A DNA stretch of 38,942 bases from JAJDIA01 sp031555145. GTDB taxonomy: Bacteria; Bacteroidota; Bacteroidia; Bacteroidales; Tannerellaceae. The position numbers and the translations under genes are program-made. Positions 23,376-32,044 of the stretch are shown in pieces (position 1 is the first letter of the stretch; each line of letters starts with the position of its first letter). The notes under the pieces were generated by a model. The model saw only the letters and a program-made list of their open reading frames with translations. It was not told the DNA's origin and did no database searches. The stretch lies in NCBI GenBank assembly GCA_031555145.1, contig JAVBUR010000131.1:1-38942 (forward strand), written 5' to 3'.

Positions 23376-23415
23376 AAAACGGGAAGGTACACAAGGTATC
23401 TTCCCGTTTTTTATT
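23376..23415 (+). terminator. Terminator after the RRM gene (two-way)
   Basis: A 15-bp stem (23376-23390 with 23396-23410, one G-U pair) around a 5-nt loop, ending in a T-run. The A-rich left arm gives T residues on the minus strand as well, so it can also stop transcripts of the convergent metY gene. Confidence 0.88.
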
Positions 23416-23435
23416 GTCTGGTATCCTTCATCTAA

Positions 23436-24722
23436 CTATATCTGAGCCAATGCCTGATCCAAATCGGCCAACAGGTCATCGATATGTTCCGTACCGATCG
23501 ACAGACGCACCGTCCCCGGATAAATTTCCTGCCCGGCCAGTTCTTCCGCACTCAACTGCGAATGGGTGGTACTGGCCGGATGGATAACGAGCGACTTTAC
23601 ATCAGCCACATTTGCCAACAGCGAGAATATCTCCAGACTGTCGATAAACCGATGGGCCTCTTCCTGCCCACCTTTCACCTCGAAGGTGAATATAGAACCA
23701 GCACCATGCGGGAAATAACGTTCATAGAGAGCCTGATCCGGATGGTCGGGCAGCGAAGGATGATTCACTTTCTTCACTTTCGGATGCTGCTGAAGAAAGT
23801 CTACCACCTTCAAAGCGTTAGCCACATGGCGTTCCACCCGGAGCGAAAGGGTTTCCAATCCCTGCAACAGGATAAACGCATTGAACGGACTGATCGTCGC
23901 CCCGGTATCACGTAGCAGAATAGCACGGACACGGATCGCATAGGCAGCCGCCCCCGCCGCATCGACAAAACGCACACCATGATAACTCGAATCAGGCTCA
24001 GTGAGTTGCGGGAACTTGCCGGAAGCCACCCAGTCGAATTTACCGGAGTCAACAATAACGCCACCCAACGAACTGCCATGTCCACCAATGAATTTGGTCG
24101 CCGAATGCACCACAATATCTGCCCCATACTCAATCGGGCGGATCAGGTAAGGCGTACCGAAGGTATTGTCGATAATCAAAGGGATCTGGTGGCGATGGGC
24201 AATATCGGCCACAGCCTGTATATCAATAATATTCGAATGGGGATTACCCAATGTCTCGATAAACAAGGCTTTCGTATGCTCGCCGATCGCCCGTTCGAAG
24301 TTCGACAGATCGCTCGGATCGACAAAGGTCGTCGTCACTCCGTACGTAGGCAGGGTATGCGCCAACAGATTGTATGTACCACCATAGATAGTCTTGGCCG
24401 ACACGATATGGTCGCCCGCACGGGTAATGTTCAGGATCGCATACGTAATAGCGGCAGCTCCCGAAGCGAGCGCCAGTCCGGCGACCCCACCTTCGAGCGC
24501 AGCTACCCGCTGTTCGAAAACGCCCTGAGTCGAGTTAGTCAACCGACCATATATATTACCCGGATCCTGCAGACCGAACCGGGCAGCGGCATGGGCCGAG
24601 TTATGAAACACATAGGAAGTGGTTTGATAAATAGGTACGGCCCGGGCATCGGTTGCCGAATCGGGTTGTTCCTGACCTACATGCACCTGCAATGTCTCAA
24701 AGTGTAATGCTTTTGTTGCCAT
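23436..24722 (-). CDS. metY: O-acetylhomoserine sulfhydrylase (Cys/Met metabolism PLP enzyme)
   Basis: A 428-residue PLP-dependent enzyme of the Cys/Met family, which makes homocysteine from O-acetylhomoserine and sulfide. The PLP lysine is K210 in HSATKFIGGHG; SGAAAITYAILN and the YGGTYNL phosphate-site segment fit, and the length of about 430 residues with the LQVHVGQEQPDSATDARAVPIYQ-type start marks the MetY group rather than the shorter MetB or MetC enzymes. It feeds methionine synthesis by direct sulfhydrylation. A full promoter lies upstream (24768-24798). It is divergent from an Lrp/AsnC regulator that may control it. Confidence 0.92.
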   Translation of the reverse strand: MATKALHFETLQVHVGQEQPDSATDARAVPIYQTTSYVFHNSAHAAARFGLQDPGNIYGRLTNSTQGVFEQRVAALEGGVAGLALASGAAAITYAILNITRAGDHIVSAKTIYGGTYNLLAHTLPTYGVTTTFVDPSDLSNFERAIGEHTKALFIETLGNPHSNIIDIQAVADIAHRHQIPLIIDNTFGTPYLIRPIEYGADIVVHSATKFIGGHGSSLGGVIVDSGKFDWVASGKFPQLTEPDSSYHGVRFVDAAGAAAYAIRVRAILLRDTGATISPFNAFILLQGLETLSLRVERHVANALKVVDFLQQHPKVKKVNHPSLPDHPDQALYERYFPHGAGSIFTFEVKGGQEEAHRFIDSLEIFSLLANVADVKSLVIHPASTTHSQLSAEELAGQEIYPGTVRLSIGTEHIDDLLADLDQALAQI

Positions 24723-24767
24723 AATCGTATTCTTTTAGAATTAGTATTTACTTATTTTATTTTCCAA

Positions 24768-24798
24768 CAAAATTACAATACAAAGGATTATCATACAA
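24768..24798 (-). promoter_or_regulatory. Promoter of metY
   Basis: Minus-strand TAATTTTG (24775-24768) fits TAnnTTTG, and TTG at 24798-24796 lies 20 bp away in the -33 position. The predicted leader is about 40 nt. Confidence 0.55.
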
Positions 24799-24805
24799 GA
24801 CTTAC

Positions 24806-24834
24806 TTGAAATACAGAAAATAGCACTATTTTTG
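24806..24834 (+). promoter_or_regulatory. Promoter of the Lrp/AsnC regulator gene
   Basis: TTG at 24806-24808 and TATTTTTG at 24827-24834 are 18 bp apart, a good Bacteroidetes promoter, about 66 bp before the ATG at 24901. It starts 8 bp from the -33 end of the divergent metY promoter, so one protein bound here could control both. Confidence 0.55.
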
Positions 24835-24900
24835 CATATTCGAACAGAATACACGCACTGAACAGGTCAGTAAAAAGACCCTCTAAAAGAATATTGTTCT

Positions 24901-25362
24901 ATGGACACATTAGACAAAACAGATTTGCAGATACTCCGCACCCTGCAGGAAAATGCCCGACTGACTACCAAAGAACTGGCCGCCCGGGTAAGCCTCTCCT
25001 CTACCCCGGTCTTCGAACGCCTCAAACGGTTAGAAAATGGCGGGTATATCAAGAAGTATATCGCCGTGCTCGACGCCGGAAAGCTCAACCAGGGATTCGT
25101 CGTCTTTTGCAGCGTAAAACTCCGGCGGCTCAACCGCGACATCGCCGCCGAATTCACCCGCATCATCCAGGACATCCCCGAAGTGACCGAATGCTACAAC
25201 ATCTCCGGCAGCTACGACTACCTCCTTAAAATCCACGCTCCCAACATGAAGTACTACCAGGAGTTCATCCTCAACGTCCTGGGAACCATCGACAGCCTCG
25301 GCTCACTCGAAAGCACCTTCGTCATGGACGAAGTAAAGCACCAATACGGCATCCACATCTAA
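24901..25362 (+). CDS. Lrp/AsnC-family transcription regulator
   Basis: A 153-residue regulator with an N-terminal helix-turn-helix (about 5-60; LDKTDLQILRTLQENARLTTKEL then VSLSSTPVFERLKRLENGGYI) and a C-terminal ligand-binding RAM domain (about 70-150). GSYDYLLKIHAP is the conserved GDYDxxL-like strand of the effector site. Family members bind amino acids and act as octamers. Being divergent from metY with interleaved promoters suggests control of sulfur amino acid synthesis and of itself; this is inference. The stop codon is 14 bp from that of the convergent GH5 gene. Confidence 0.92.
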   Translation: MDTLDKTDLQILRTLQENARLTTKELAARVSLSSTPVFERLKRLENGGYIKKYIAVLDAGKLNQGFVVFCSVKLRRLNRDIAAEFTRIIQDIPEVTECYNISGSYDYLLKIHAPNMKYYQEFILNVLGTIDSLGSLESTFVMDEVKHQYGIHI

Positions 25363-25376
25363 ACCGGCATCCCTGC

Positions 25377-26546
25377 TCAATACTTCTGTAGCAATTTCAA
25401 CAGTTTACGATCGAGTTGGTGCCCGTGGAAGTCTTCGTAGGCAACGTCTTTCCGCTTGGAGTCAAGTACGCCGAAGTCGCCTCGGAAATTCCACAATCCC
25501 CAGCCGATGCCGTGGGAGGTAAGGATATCCAACTGGTCGCCAAACCAGCTGAGGAACACTTCGTGGGGCGTCTCGCTATAACAGCCGCATTCGCCACAAT
25601 GGACACCCACACCCTGTTTGACAAGATCAATCCAAGGTTGGTAGAAGCGCTCCAGCGTCTCCCGGTTAAATGTTTCGCCATTGATAGTTCCCGGCCATAC
25701 GGGTATCGGAGCTTCGTCCGGGTTCTTCCACACCCAACTGGCCCGGTAGTGGGATACATAATGCGGGAAGTATCCCCGGCAACTTTGTCCGATAGGCAGG
25801 TCGAAAAGCTCAGGAATCACGAGTCCGCCACCATTATTCCCGTCGGCCACAATCAACCGGTCGGGTGTCTGTCCGTGGATCACTTCGATGCAGCCCTTTG
25901 CCACCTTCCGGTAAACGTCGCCCGGCACGGAAGTAGAAGCGCCGTACTGATCATTCATATCCTCCTTATAGCAGGGTTCATTCACCAGGTCAAAACTTAA
26001 TGACGAGGAAGGAATATGTTTGAATCGCTTAGCCCACATCTCCCAATGTGCATAAAAAGCCTGTTGTGCCGCTTCATCTTTCCAGAGGTTGAACGGCTCA
26101 TGAAAGCCGGCATTGATACAGAAGCCCGGCGCCCGGTGCAGGTTGAGACTTACATGCAGGCCGTATTTATGAGCGGCATAGACTGTCTTCTCCACAATCT
26201 CGATGGCCTCTTCGTTGAACTCCACGGTTTCTTCGGGTGTGATGGGGATACCGCTTTGCGGATCATACATCAGATAGCCGGGGTACGACAGAGGGAAACG
26301 GACGAAATCAAATCCCCAGTCGGCCATCCACTGGAAGTCCTGTTCGGTTACCGCAAGCTTATCGGCAGTAAAACGACGGGCGGAAAAGAAGTCGAGAATA
26401 TTAAAGCCTCTCCATCGGGGTAAGGCATTACGGGGCACCGTCTCCTGGCAGGCGGTCAACAAGCCCGGCATCGTGCCCAGTGCGGTAGCGGCGGCAACGC
26501 CGAGGGTACTGGTTTTCAAAAATTGTCGGCGATTGATCTGGTTCAT
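25377..26546 (-). CDS. Glycoside hydrolase family 5 lipoprotein
   Basis: A 389-residue exported GH5 enzyme, cellulase-like in fold. The N terminus has a twin-arginine signal (NRRQFLK) followed by a hydrophobic stretch and a lipobox, LLTAC with C33, so it is probably a Tat-exported lipoprotein. The acid/base glutamate is E190 in FDLVNEP and the nucleophile E319 in HCGECGCY; NLHRAPGF also matches GH5. The sugar substrate cannot be told; beta-glucans, mannans and related glycans are possible. It lies 180 bp downstream of a hybrid two-component regulator gene on the same strand, which is the likely controller. A -7 element is at 26608-26615. Confidence 0.9.
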   Translation of the reverse strand: MNQINRRQFLKTSTLGVAAATALGTMPGLLTACQETVPRNALPRWRGFNILDFFSARRFTADKLAVTEQDFQWMADWGFDFVRFPLSYPGYLMYDPQSGIPITPEETVEFNEEAIEIVEKTVYAAHKYGLHVSLNLHRAPGFCINAGFHEPFNLWKDEAAQQAFYAHWEMWAKRFKHIPSSSLSFDLVNEPCYKEDMNDQYGASTSVPGDVYRKVAKGCIEVIHGQTPDRLIVADGNNGGGLVIPELFDLPIGQSCRGYFPHYVSHYRASWVWKNPDEAPIPVWPGTINGETFNRETLERFYQPWIDLVKQGVGVHCGECGCYSETPHEVFLSWFGDQLDILTSHGIGWGLWNFRGDFGVLDSKRKDVAYEDFHGHQLDRKLLKLLQKY

Positions 26547-26607
26547 GGTATTGCTATTTAGATTATGAATACTATTAGTAGGATAGAGGGGTAACCTCTA
26601 CCTGTAA

Positions 26608-26615
26608 CAAAGATA
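26608..26615 (-). promoter_or_regulatory. -7 promoter element of the GH5 gene
   Basis: Minus-strand TATCTTTG is a perfect TAnnTTTG, 61 bp before the GH5 start. Just inside the leader a small hairpin can form from AGAGG and CCTCT (26585-26599). No clear -33 element was found, as expected if an activator is needed. Confidence 0.45.
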
Positions 26616-26726
26616 GGAAGACAATCTCCCATCACTTGTCTGAAACCAACCCATTTACACTACCTGTGCCGGTTTCGTATGTTGTTTTTGATGCATATTG
26701 TTTAGTTTATGACCCATCCGGCGGCA

Positions 26727-29700
26727 TCAGACCGTAGGTTCGCTGCTGGAAGACGGCGCATCTGTCTTTCCGGCAGGCGACAGTTCCGCCTGGATATATT
26801 CCTTGGGCGTAACGCCGAAATAGTCGCGAAACGCCTGGCAGAAATAAGAAGGGGAGGAGAAGCCGACCATATATGCGATCTCCGACACGGTGAGATTCCG
26901 TTCCTTCATCATCCGGGCTGACTTACGCAAACGTAGTTGGCGGATATAGGAAGCAGGCGATTCGCCAGTCACCTCCTTGATCTTTCGGTTCAGGTGCGTA
27001 CGGCTTAATCCCAATTCGTCGCACAGGGTTTCGACACTTAGTTCCGGGTTATCGAGCCATTTATCGATACAGGCATTCAGCTTCTGAAGCAGCTTTTCGT
27101 CGGCCGACTCGGCCGGTGGCGTGTTCTCTTCCGGTTGCTGTTGCTTGCGGCTGCTTTGAAGGTGACGTTGCAACAGGCGCTCTACAGTGACCCGCAGATA
27201 CTGCATATGGAACGGTTTGACAATATACGCGTCCGCCCCCTGCTCCAACCCTTCGATCTGCTGCTCGATGCCCGACTTGGCCGTGAGCATGATAAAGGGG
27301 ATAGTGGCCGTCTGTTCATTATTCCGCACCTTCCGGCAAAACTCATACCCGTCCATCTTCGGCATTAGTATATCACTGATGATCAGGTTGGGCTTCCGTT
27401 CCATGGCGAGATGCAAGCCTTCCATACCATCGTGGGCTTCAAGTATCTGATACTCACGTTCGAACTCGGCATAGAGCAATTCGCGAATATCGGGATTGTC
27501 CTCTACGATCAGCAGAGTCGTGTTATAGGCCGGTTTGCTGTTCTTCCGAAGCGGTTGTTTATCGGGAATATTATCTGCAAGCAGGCTTCTTTCCGGAATA
27601 CCGGACAACGTATTGCCTTCAATGACCTCATTCCGTGCAAAGTTCTCTCTCCGGTAAGGCACGCAGACAGTAAAGCTGCTACCCTTTCTGTCGGCACTCT
27701 CCAGTTCGATACTACCATGATGTAATTCCACCAGTTTGCGGGTAAGATGCAAACCGATACCCGAACTGTTAGCACGACGCGAAGACTCTTCACCGATCAT
27801 ATAGAACCGTTCGAAAATACGCGCCTGCTGATCCTGCGGTATCCCTTTCCCCGTATCCGATACCATAACAGCCAACACATCCGACGCCCCCTGGCGAACG
27901 GTCGAAAGCACAAGTTCCACCCCACCCTGCTCCGTATACTTGAACGCATTGGAAATGAGATTGAACAATATCTTAGTCATAATATCCGTATCTACATATC
28001 CCTGAATATCCTCAGGGGTAGACTGAAAAGTGAACGACAAGTTCTTCTCTTCCGCCAGGTGGTTAAAAGAATTTTTCAACTCACGGACAAACGTTGTGAT
28101 ATTCACCTCTTCGACCCGCAGCGTCTTCTTTCCAAACTCAAGCGCCCGTAAATCCATGACCTGATTCACCAGGTGCAGCAGACGGATACCGTTACTATAC
28201 ATTATATTATATGTCTGCAACAGCGACGCATCCTTATTCTTGCTGATCAGCTTGCTCAGAGGCGAGAGAATAAGGGTAAGCGGCGTCCGGATCTCGTGCG
28301 AGATATCAGTGAAGAACTGTAGCTTAGCCTGCATCAACTGCTCCTGACGGCGGACGGCCATCCGGTCATTGATATACCGGTAAGCCATATAGGCTATAAT
28401 TAGGAATAACAGAATATATATCATCTTCGCCCAGATGGTAGCCCAGAAAGGCGGCAACGACTCGATCACCAGCGTACGTGTCAGCGCATTTTCCTTATTA
28501 TTCATCCACGACCGGATATGCAACGTATACTCACCGGCACTCAGATTCGTATAGGTCACCATATTATTCTTAACCGACCGCCATTGCTTGTCGAAGCCCT
28601 CCATCATCACCTCATACTGCACCTTCTGGGGCGAGATATACTCAATGGCCGCGAACTCGATCGAGAAACTGTTCTGCGCATGATTAAGCACAATCCGGTC
28701 CGAATAGTCGAGCGACCGCGACAACACATGCTGCAGATCGCCAATCTCTACCTTTTCATTAAAGATATACAGATTAGTCAGCAGCAAGTTCAGCGGCTCC
28801 GAAACCTTATCACTTTTCTCTTCGGGACGGAAGGAAGTAATCCCCTTCATCGAACCCACCAGGAAACGCCCCGACGAAGTCTTCACCAGGGCATTGCGGA
28901 TAAACTCATTCGTATAAAGCCCATCGGCTGTAGTATAGTTGACAAAAGCATCCCTGGCAGTGTCCAACATCGACAGTCCATTATTGGTAACGATCCAAAG
29001 ATTGCCCTCCTGGTCTTCCTCTATCCCGTTAATGATGATATTGGGCAGTCCGTCCGTAATGGCATATGTCCGCTTTATCTCCCGGGCTTTGTCCAGGCAG
29101 ACCAGACCGCCACGCGTGCCTACCCAGAGATTCCCCGCTTTGTCAGCCTTCAGGCAGGTGACAATATCGTTAGGCAGCTTCCCATTCTTCAGCGTATAAT
29201 ACGTAAACAATTGCTTCGCCGGGTCATACGAACACAGCCCCCGGTACGTACCAAACCACCATATCCCATTCACATCAAAGCAAAGAATACTACAATAATT
29301 ATCGATCAGTTGGTTCTGACTGCCCTTGGATTCATCCCGCACAAGATAGTCAAACGTACGAGTGGCAGGAGTATAAATATTGATCCCGCCACCATTCGTA
29401 CCGAACCAGATACGCCCATCGGCATCCTCTTTGATATCGTTTACGTGCGAGGCAAGCAGCCCATGAGGTGCTTCCCCTTTAGGCAGGCGCAGGTCGAAGG
29501 TATTTGTCTGCAAATTATAACGAATAGCCCCGTCCAGGAAAGTTCCGATCCAGAGATACCCTTTACTGTCTTCAAACATACTCAGGGCAACATTATTGAA
29601 CAGTCGACTTTCATCGCCCTCCCCATAGTGCCTGATAATGCGGTAATCCTGGTCGAGTTGGTAAACACCCTTCCCATCCACACCCAGCCAGATATGCTTG

Positions 29701-30815
29701 CGCGAATCCATAAAGAGCGGCTGCACAGCACCTTCACCGATAGTCGGTTCCTTGGCAAAGGGATTGAAGTGATAGTTGGTAAAGAAACTCTTTTCACTGG
29801 GAATCATAAACAGCCCCTTCTGGAAAAATCCCATCCAGATGTTCCCTTGCTTATCTTCACACATATCCTGCACCTTGGTGTCGGATATATCGATCTCGGA
29901 ACTCGATACAGGCCGCTCAAGCAACTTCCCCTGTGTCGTGGAATACACCCGGAAGCCCGTGCCCATCGTCCCGATCCAGATATTACGCTGGCTGTCACGC
30001 CAAAGGTAATTCACCTTCCGGATATTCTCCTGAAAAGGCCGGAAAGACTGAGTCGCAAAAGAATAAATACAAATCCCCCCTGTCAGGGAACCGATCCACA
30101 CATTCCCATCCATATCCTCACAGATAGACGAAATCACGTTCGACGTAATCCCGTTCCGGTTATCCGGATGATAGCGGAAAGTACGGAACGTGCCATTCTC
30201 CGGATTGTACACACTCAATCCTTCCTGCCCGGAACCAAACCAAAGATTACCGAACCGGTCTTCGTAGATCACATTAATATGATCGCTGCAAATACCCGAG
30301 TTAAGCGTATTGAAGTAGATACACTCATTCGTCTCAGGACTAATCCTCACCACTCCGTTAGCTGAGATACAAGCCCAGATATAGCCCTGATGATCTTCAG
30401 TGAGATAATAAAACTGCGTAATCTCCTTCTCCTTGTCGATATGCGGCACCCGCAGAGGGTGGAACCGGTCGGTCTCTTTATCATATATACAAAGCCCGGT
30501 CAGCGTGGCAATCCACAAATGGCCACGACTGTCTTCATACACCCTCCGGATATGGTTATTGATCAGCGACGTGCTATCGCCGGGAATATTGCGAAAAGTA
30601 ACGAACCGGTGTCCATCAAAACGGTTCAGCCCATCTTCGGTAGCTACCCAGATATATCCTTCCCGGTCTTGAACAACGGAAGTGATATAAGAACTGGACA
30701 ATCCGTTGTCCACGTCATAAAAGCGAGGCTGCTGCCCGTAGGCCGTGCATAACGTAAACAGGAGAAGAGTGATACTCCAAAGACTCTTTCTATTGGCTTT
30801 TATCAATTGGTGCAT
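26727..30815 (-). CDS. Hybrid two-component system regulator (HTCS)
   Basis: A 1362-residue one-protein signalling system typical of gut Bacteroidetes. After a signal sequence (about 1-27) come many beta-propeller repeats (D..GxIW.GT..GL..Y, about 30-700) that sense a glycan in the periplasm, a Y_Y_Y domain (about 700-775), one membrane helix (about 785-805), a histidine kinase (H-box ISHEIRTP, H near 840), an ATPase domain (NLISNAFKYTE, DTGKGIP, SSGIGL), a receiver domain (about 1099-1220; D near 1148 in ISDILMPKMDG) and an AraC-type HTH domain (about 1246-1340). The ATG at 30815 is preferred over one at 30920 because a signal sequence follows directly and the -7 element lies at 30845-30852. 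Its likely target is the adjacent GH5 gene. Confidence 0.95.
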   Translation of the reverse strand: MHQLIKANRKSLWSITLLLFTLCTAYGQQPRFYDVDNGLSSSYITSVVQDREGYIWVATEDGLNRFDGHRFVTFRNIPGDSTSLINNHIRRVYEDSRGHLWIATLTGLCIYDKETDRFHPLRVPHIDKEKEITQFYYLTEDHQGYIWACISANGVVRISPETNECIYFNTLNSGICSDHINVIYEDRFGNLWFGSGQEGLSVYNPENGTFRTFRYHPDNRNGITSNVISSICEDMDGNVWIGSLTGGICIYSFATQSFRPFQENIRKVNYLWRDSQRNIWIGTMGTGFRVYSTTQGKLLERPVSSSEIDISDTKVQDMCEDKQGNIWMGFFQKGLFMIPSEKSFFTNYHFNPFAKEPTIGEGAVQPLFMDSRKHIWLGVDGKGVYQLDQDYRIIRHYGEGDESRLFNNVALSMFEDSKGYLWIGTFLDGAIRYNLQTNTFDLRLPKGEAPHGLLASHVNDIKEDADGRIWFGTNGGGINIYTPATRTFDYLVRDESKGSQNQLIDNYCSILCFDVNGIWWFGTYRGLCSYDPAKQLFTYYTLKNGKLPNDIVTCLKADKAGNLWVGTRGGLVCLDKAREIKRTYAITDGLPNIIINGIEEDQEGNLWIVTNNGLSMLDTARDAFVNYTTADGLYTNEFIRNALVKTSSGRFLVGSMKGITSFRPEEKSDKVSEPLNLLLTNLYIFNEKVEIGDLQHVLSRSLDYSDRIVLNHAQNSFSIEFAAIEYISPQKVQYEVMMEGFDKQWRSVKNNMVTYTNLSAGEYTLHIRSWMNNKENALTRTLVIESLPPFWATIWAKMIYILLFLIIAYMAYRYINDRMAVRRQEQLMQAKLQFFTDISHEIRTPLTLILSPLSKLISKNKDASLLQTYNIMYSNGIRLLHLVNQVMDLRALEFGKKTLRVEEVNITTFVRELKNSFNHLAEEKNLSFTFQSTPEDIQGYVDTDIMTKILFNLISNAFKYTEQGGVELVLSTVRQGASDVLAVMVSDTGKGIPQDQQARIFERFYMIGEESSRRANSSGIGLHLTRKLVELHHGSIELESADRKGSSFTVCVPYRRENFARNEVIEGNTLSGIPERSLLADNIPDKQPLRKNSKPAYNTTLLIVEDNPDIRELLYAEFEREYQILEAHDGMEGLHLAMERKPNLIISDILMPKMDGYEFCRKVRNNEQTATIPFIMLTAKSGIEQQIEGLEQGADAYIVKPFHMQYLRVTVERLLQRHLQSSRKQQQPEENTPPAESADEKLLQKLNACIDKWLDNPELSVETLCDELGLSRTHLNRKIKEVTGESPASYIRQLRLRKSARMMKERNLTVSEIAYMVGFSSPSYFCQAFRDYFGVTPKEYIQAELSPAGKTDAPSSSSEPTV

Positions 30816-30844
30816 AGGTGTGGTGGTTCTTTCAACAACACCCG

Positions 30845-30852
30845 CAAAACTA
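30845..30852 (-). promoter_or_regulatory. -7 promoter element of the HTCS gene
   Basis: Minus-strand TAGTTTTG fits TAnnTTTG, 29 bp before the chosen start codon. A CAAA on the plus strand at 30867-30870 is a possible -33 element at short spacing. Confidence 0.4.
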
Positions 30853-31012
30853 CGAAAAAAACCATCCAAAAGCAGTGACCAACCGAAAAAGAATACCGCC
30901 CATACCGGCAAATAGTTCATTTTCTAAATGAAATGGATTAAAATCGACAACCCTTGTAGGGAGACCAGCCGCATTGTGCCCGAATTTGAAATCTCGGATC
31001 GTTTTTTCCGCA

Positions 31013-31020
31013 TAGTTTTG
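31013..31020 (+). promoter_or_regulatory. -7 promoter element of the putative lipoprotein gene
   Basis: TAGTTTTG fits TAnnTTTG, 24 bp before the ATG at 31045; TTTG at 30985-30988 is a possible -33 element at slightly long spacing. It is divergent from the HTCS promoter. Confidence 0.4.
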
Positions 31021-31044
31021 TGCTATTACTAATTTGTTACCTAA

Positions 31045-31950
31045 ATGATATACCTGATGCGGCTATTCAGACTTATACCGGCACTTATGCTTATCATGAC
31101 CACCGGCTGCCGGTTCTCCGACCACAGCTGCGAGGGCGAGGATACCCAACTGTCCTTGTCTTTCTCTCCACCCGATGTCTCGGTAATTACCGAGCATACC
31201 CCCCTGTTGATTACGCCCGACGACTCCAATGTGTTGGCCATCTGCTTTGCCTCCACGCAGACTGACCAGGGAGAACAGTCGTACGTCTTTACCATCGACG
31301 AAGACATTGATTTCTCGACATTGCAGATGGCTGTACATTCCGGAACCGCTACGGATAACCGTATCAACGGACATAAAGTAACCCCGATACCAGCCTCTTT
31401 CTTTACAGATACCAACTATCTCTTATACGAAATCGGCCCGTATACCAATAAGGGAGAGAACACCATCAGCCTGCTGGGAAAAGCGACGGCCGAACGCAGC
31501 GTACATCCGGTCTATGTAATCGGTTCCTTCCACCTGATGACTGCGGAGCATGGCTTTGTGATCAGTAAGCCCTCTGTCCTGCAGACCGGCGATTGGGCCG
31601 GCCAGGGCATGCCCTTCTATGCCGAATCCATCACCTACTCTAAGATCTACGACATAAAACAAACAGGTAGAACCTACCTGTACATACCCGACTGGACAGG
31701 GGAAAAGATCGTTGTCATCATCAACAAAGCAGTAGCTGTACAACTAACGGAGAAAACCGAAGACTGGATCGATATCAGTAGTCATATTTCCTCAGGAGAG
31801 AACCGGATCGATATCAAGCTATATGGTTGGAGAGAAAACCTCACCGGTCCCTTCTTCCTCACCGACACCGTCCTTGTAGCATCACCCGACGGTCGGCAAT
31901 ATACATTCAAACCCACCGGCATGCAATCGGAATTTAAACTCCGTCAATAA
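31045..31950 (+). CDS. Putative exported lipoprotein with galactose-binding-like region
   Basis: A 301-residue protein of unknown function. The N terminus (MIYLMRLFRLIPALMLIMTTG followed by C) looks like a lipoprotein signal, although the lipobox is not perfect. The C-terminal part, with GDWAGQGMPFYAESITYSKIY, YLYIPDWTGEKIVVIINK and ISSGENRIDIKLYG, resembles the beta-sandwich sugar-binding domains found in glycosidases of the GH2 type. No catalytic domain is present, so it may be a carbohydrate-binding surface protein. It is divergent from the HTCS gene, which suggests a part in the same glycan locus. The likeness is from memory of such folds and is not tested. Confidence 0.65.
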   Translation: MIYLMRLFRLIPALMLIMTTGCRFSDHSCEGEDTQLSLSFSPPDVSVITEHTPLLITPDDSNVLAICFASTQTDQGEQSYVFTIDEDIDFSTLQMAVHSGTATDNRINGHKVTPIPASFFTDTNYLLYEIGPYTNKGENTISLLGKATAERSVHPVYVIGSFHLMTAEHGFVISKPSVLQTGDWAGQGMPFYAESITYSKIYDIKQTGRTYLYIPDWTGEKIVVIINKAVAVQLTEKTEDWIDISSHISSGENRIDIKLYGWRENLTGPFFLTDTVLVASPDGRQYTFKPTGMQSEFKLRQ

Positions 31951-32044
31951 CCAACAACATAATTCATCCCAGGCTTGTTATACCCATAGGAACAACTGAT
32001 AGTCAGTGAGATTTTCTATTGTAGGATAATTAGTCTAATGAATT

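Noticed and set aside
28518..30365. 615-codon open frame on the plus strand
   Set aside because: It lies fully antisense to the HTCS gene, its protein is low in typical motifs and rich in Arg, His, Ile and Pro, and the HTCS frame is unmistakable.
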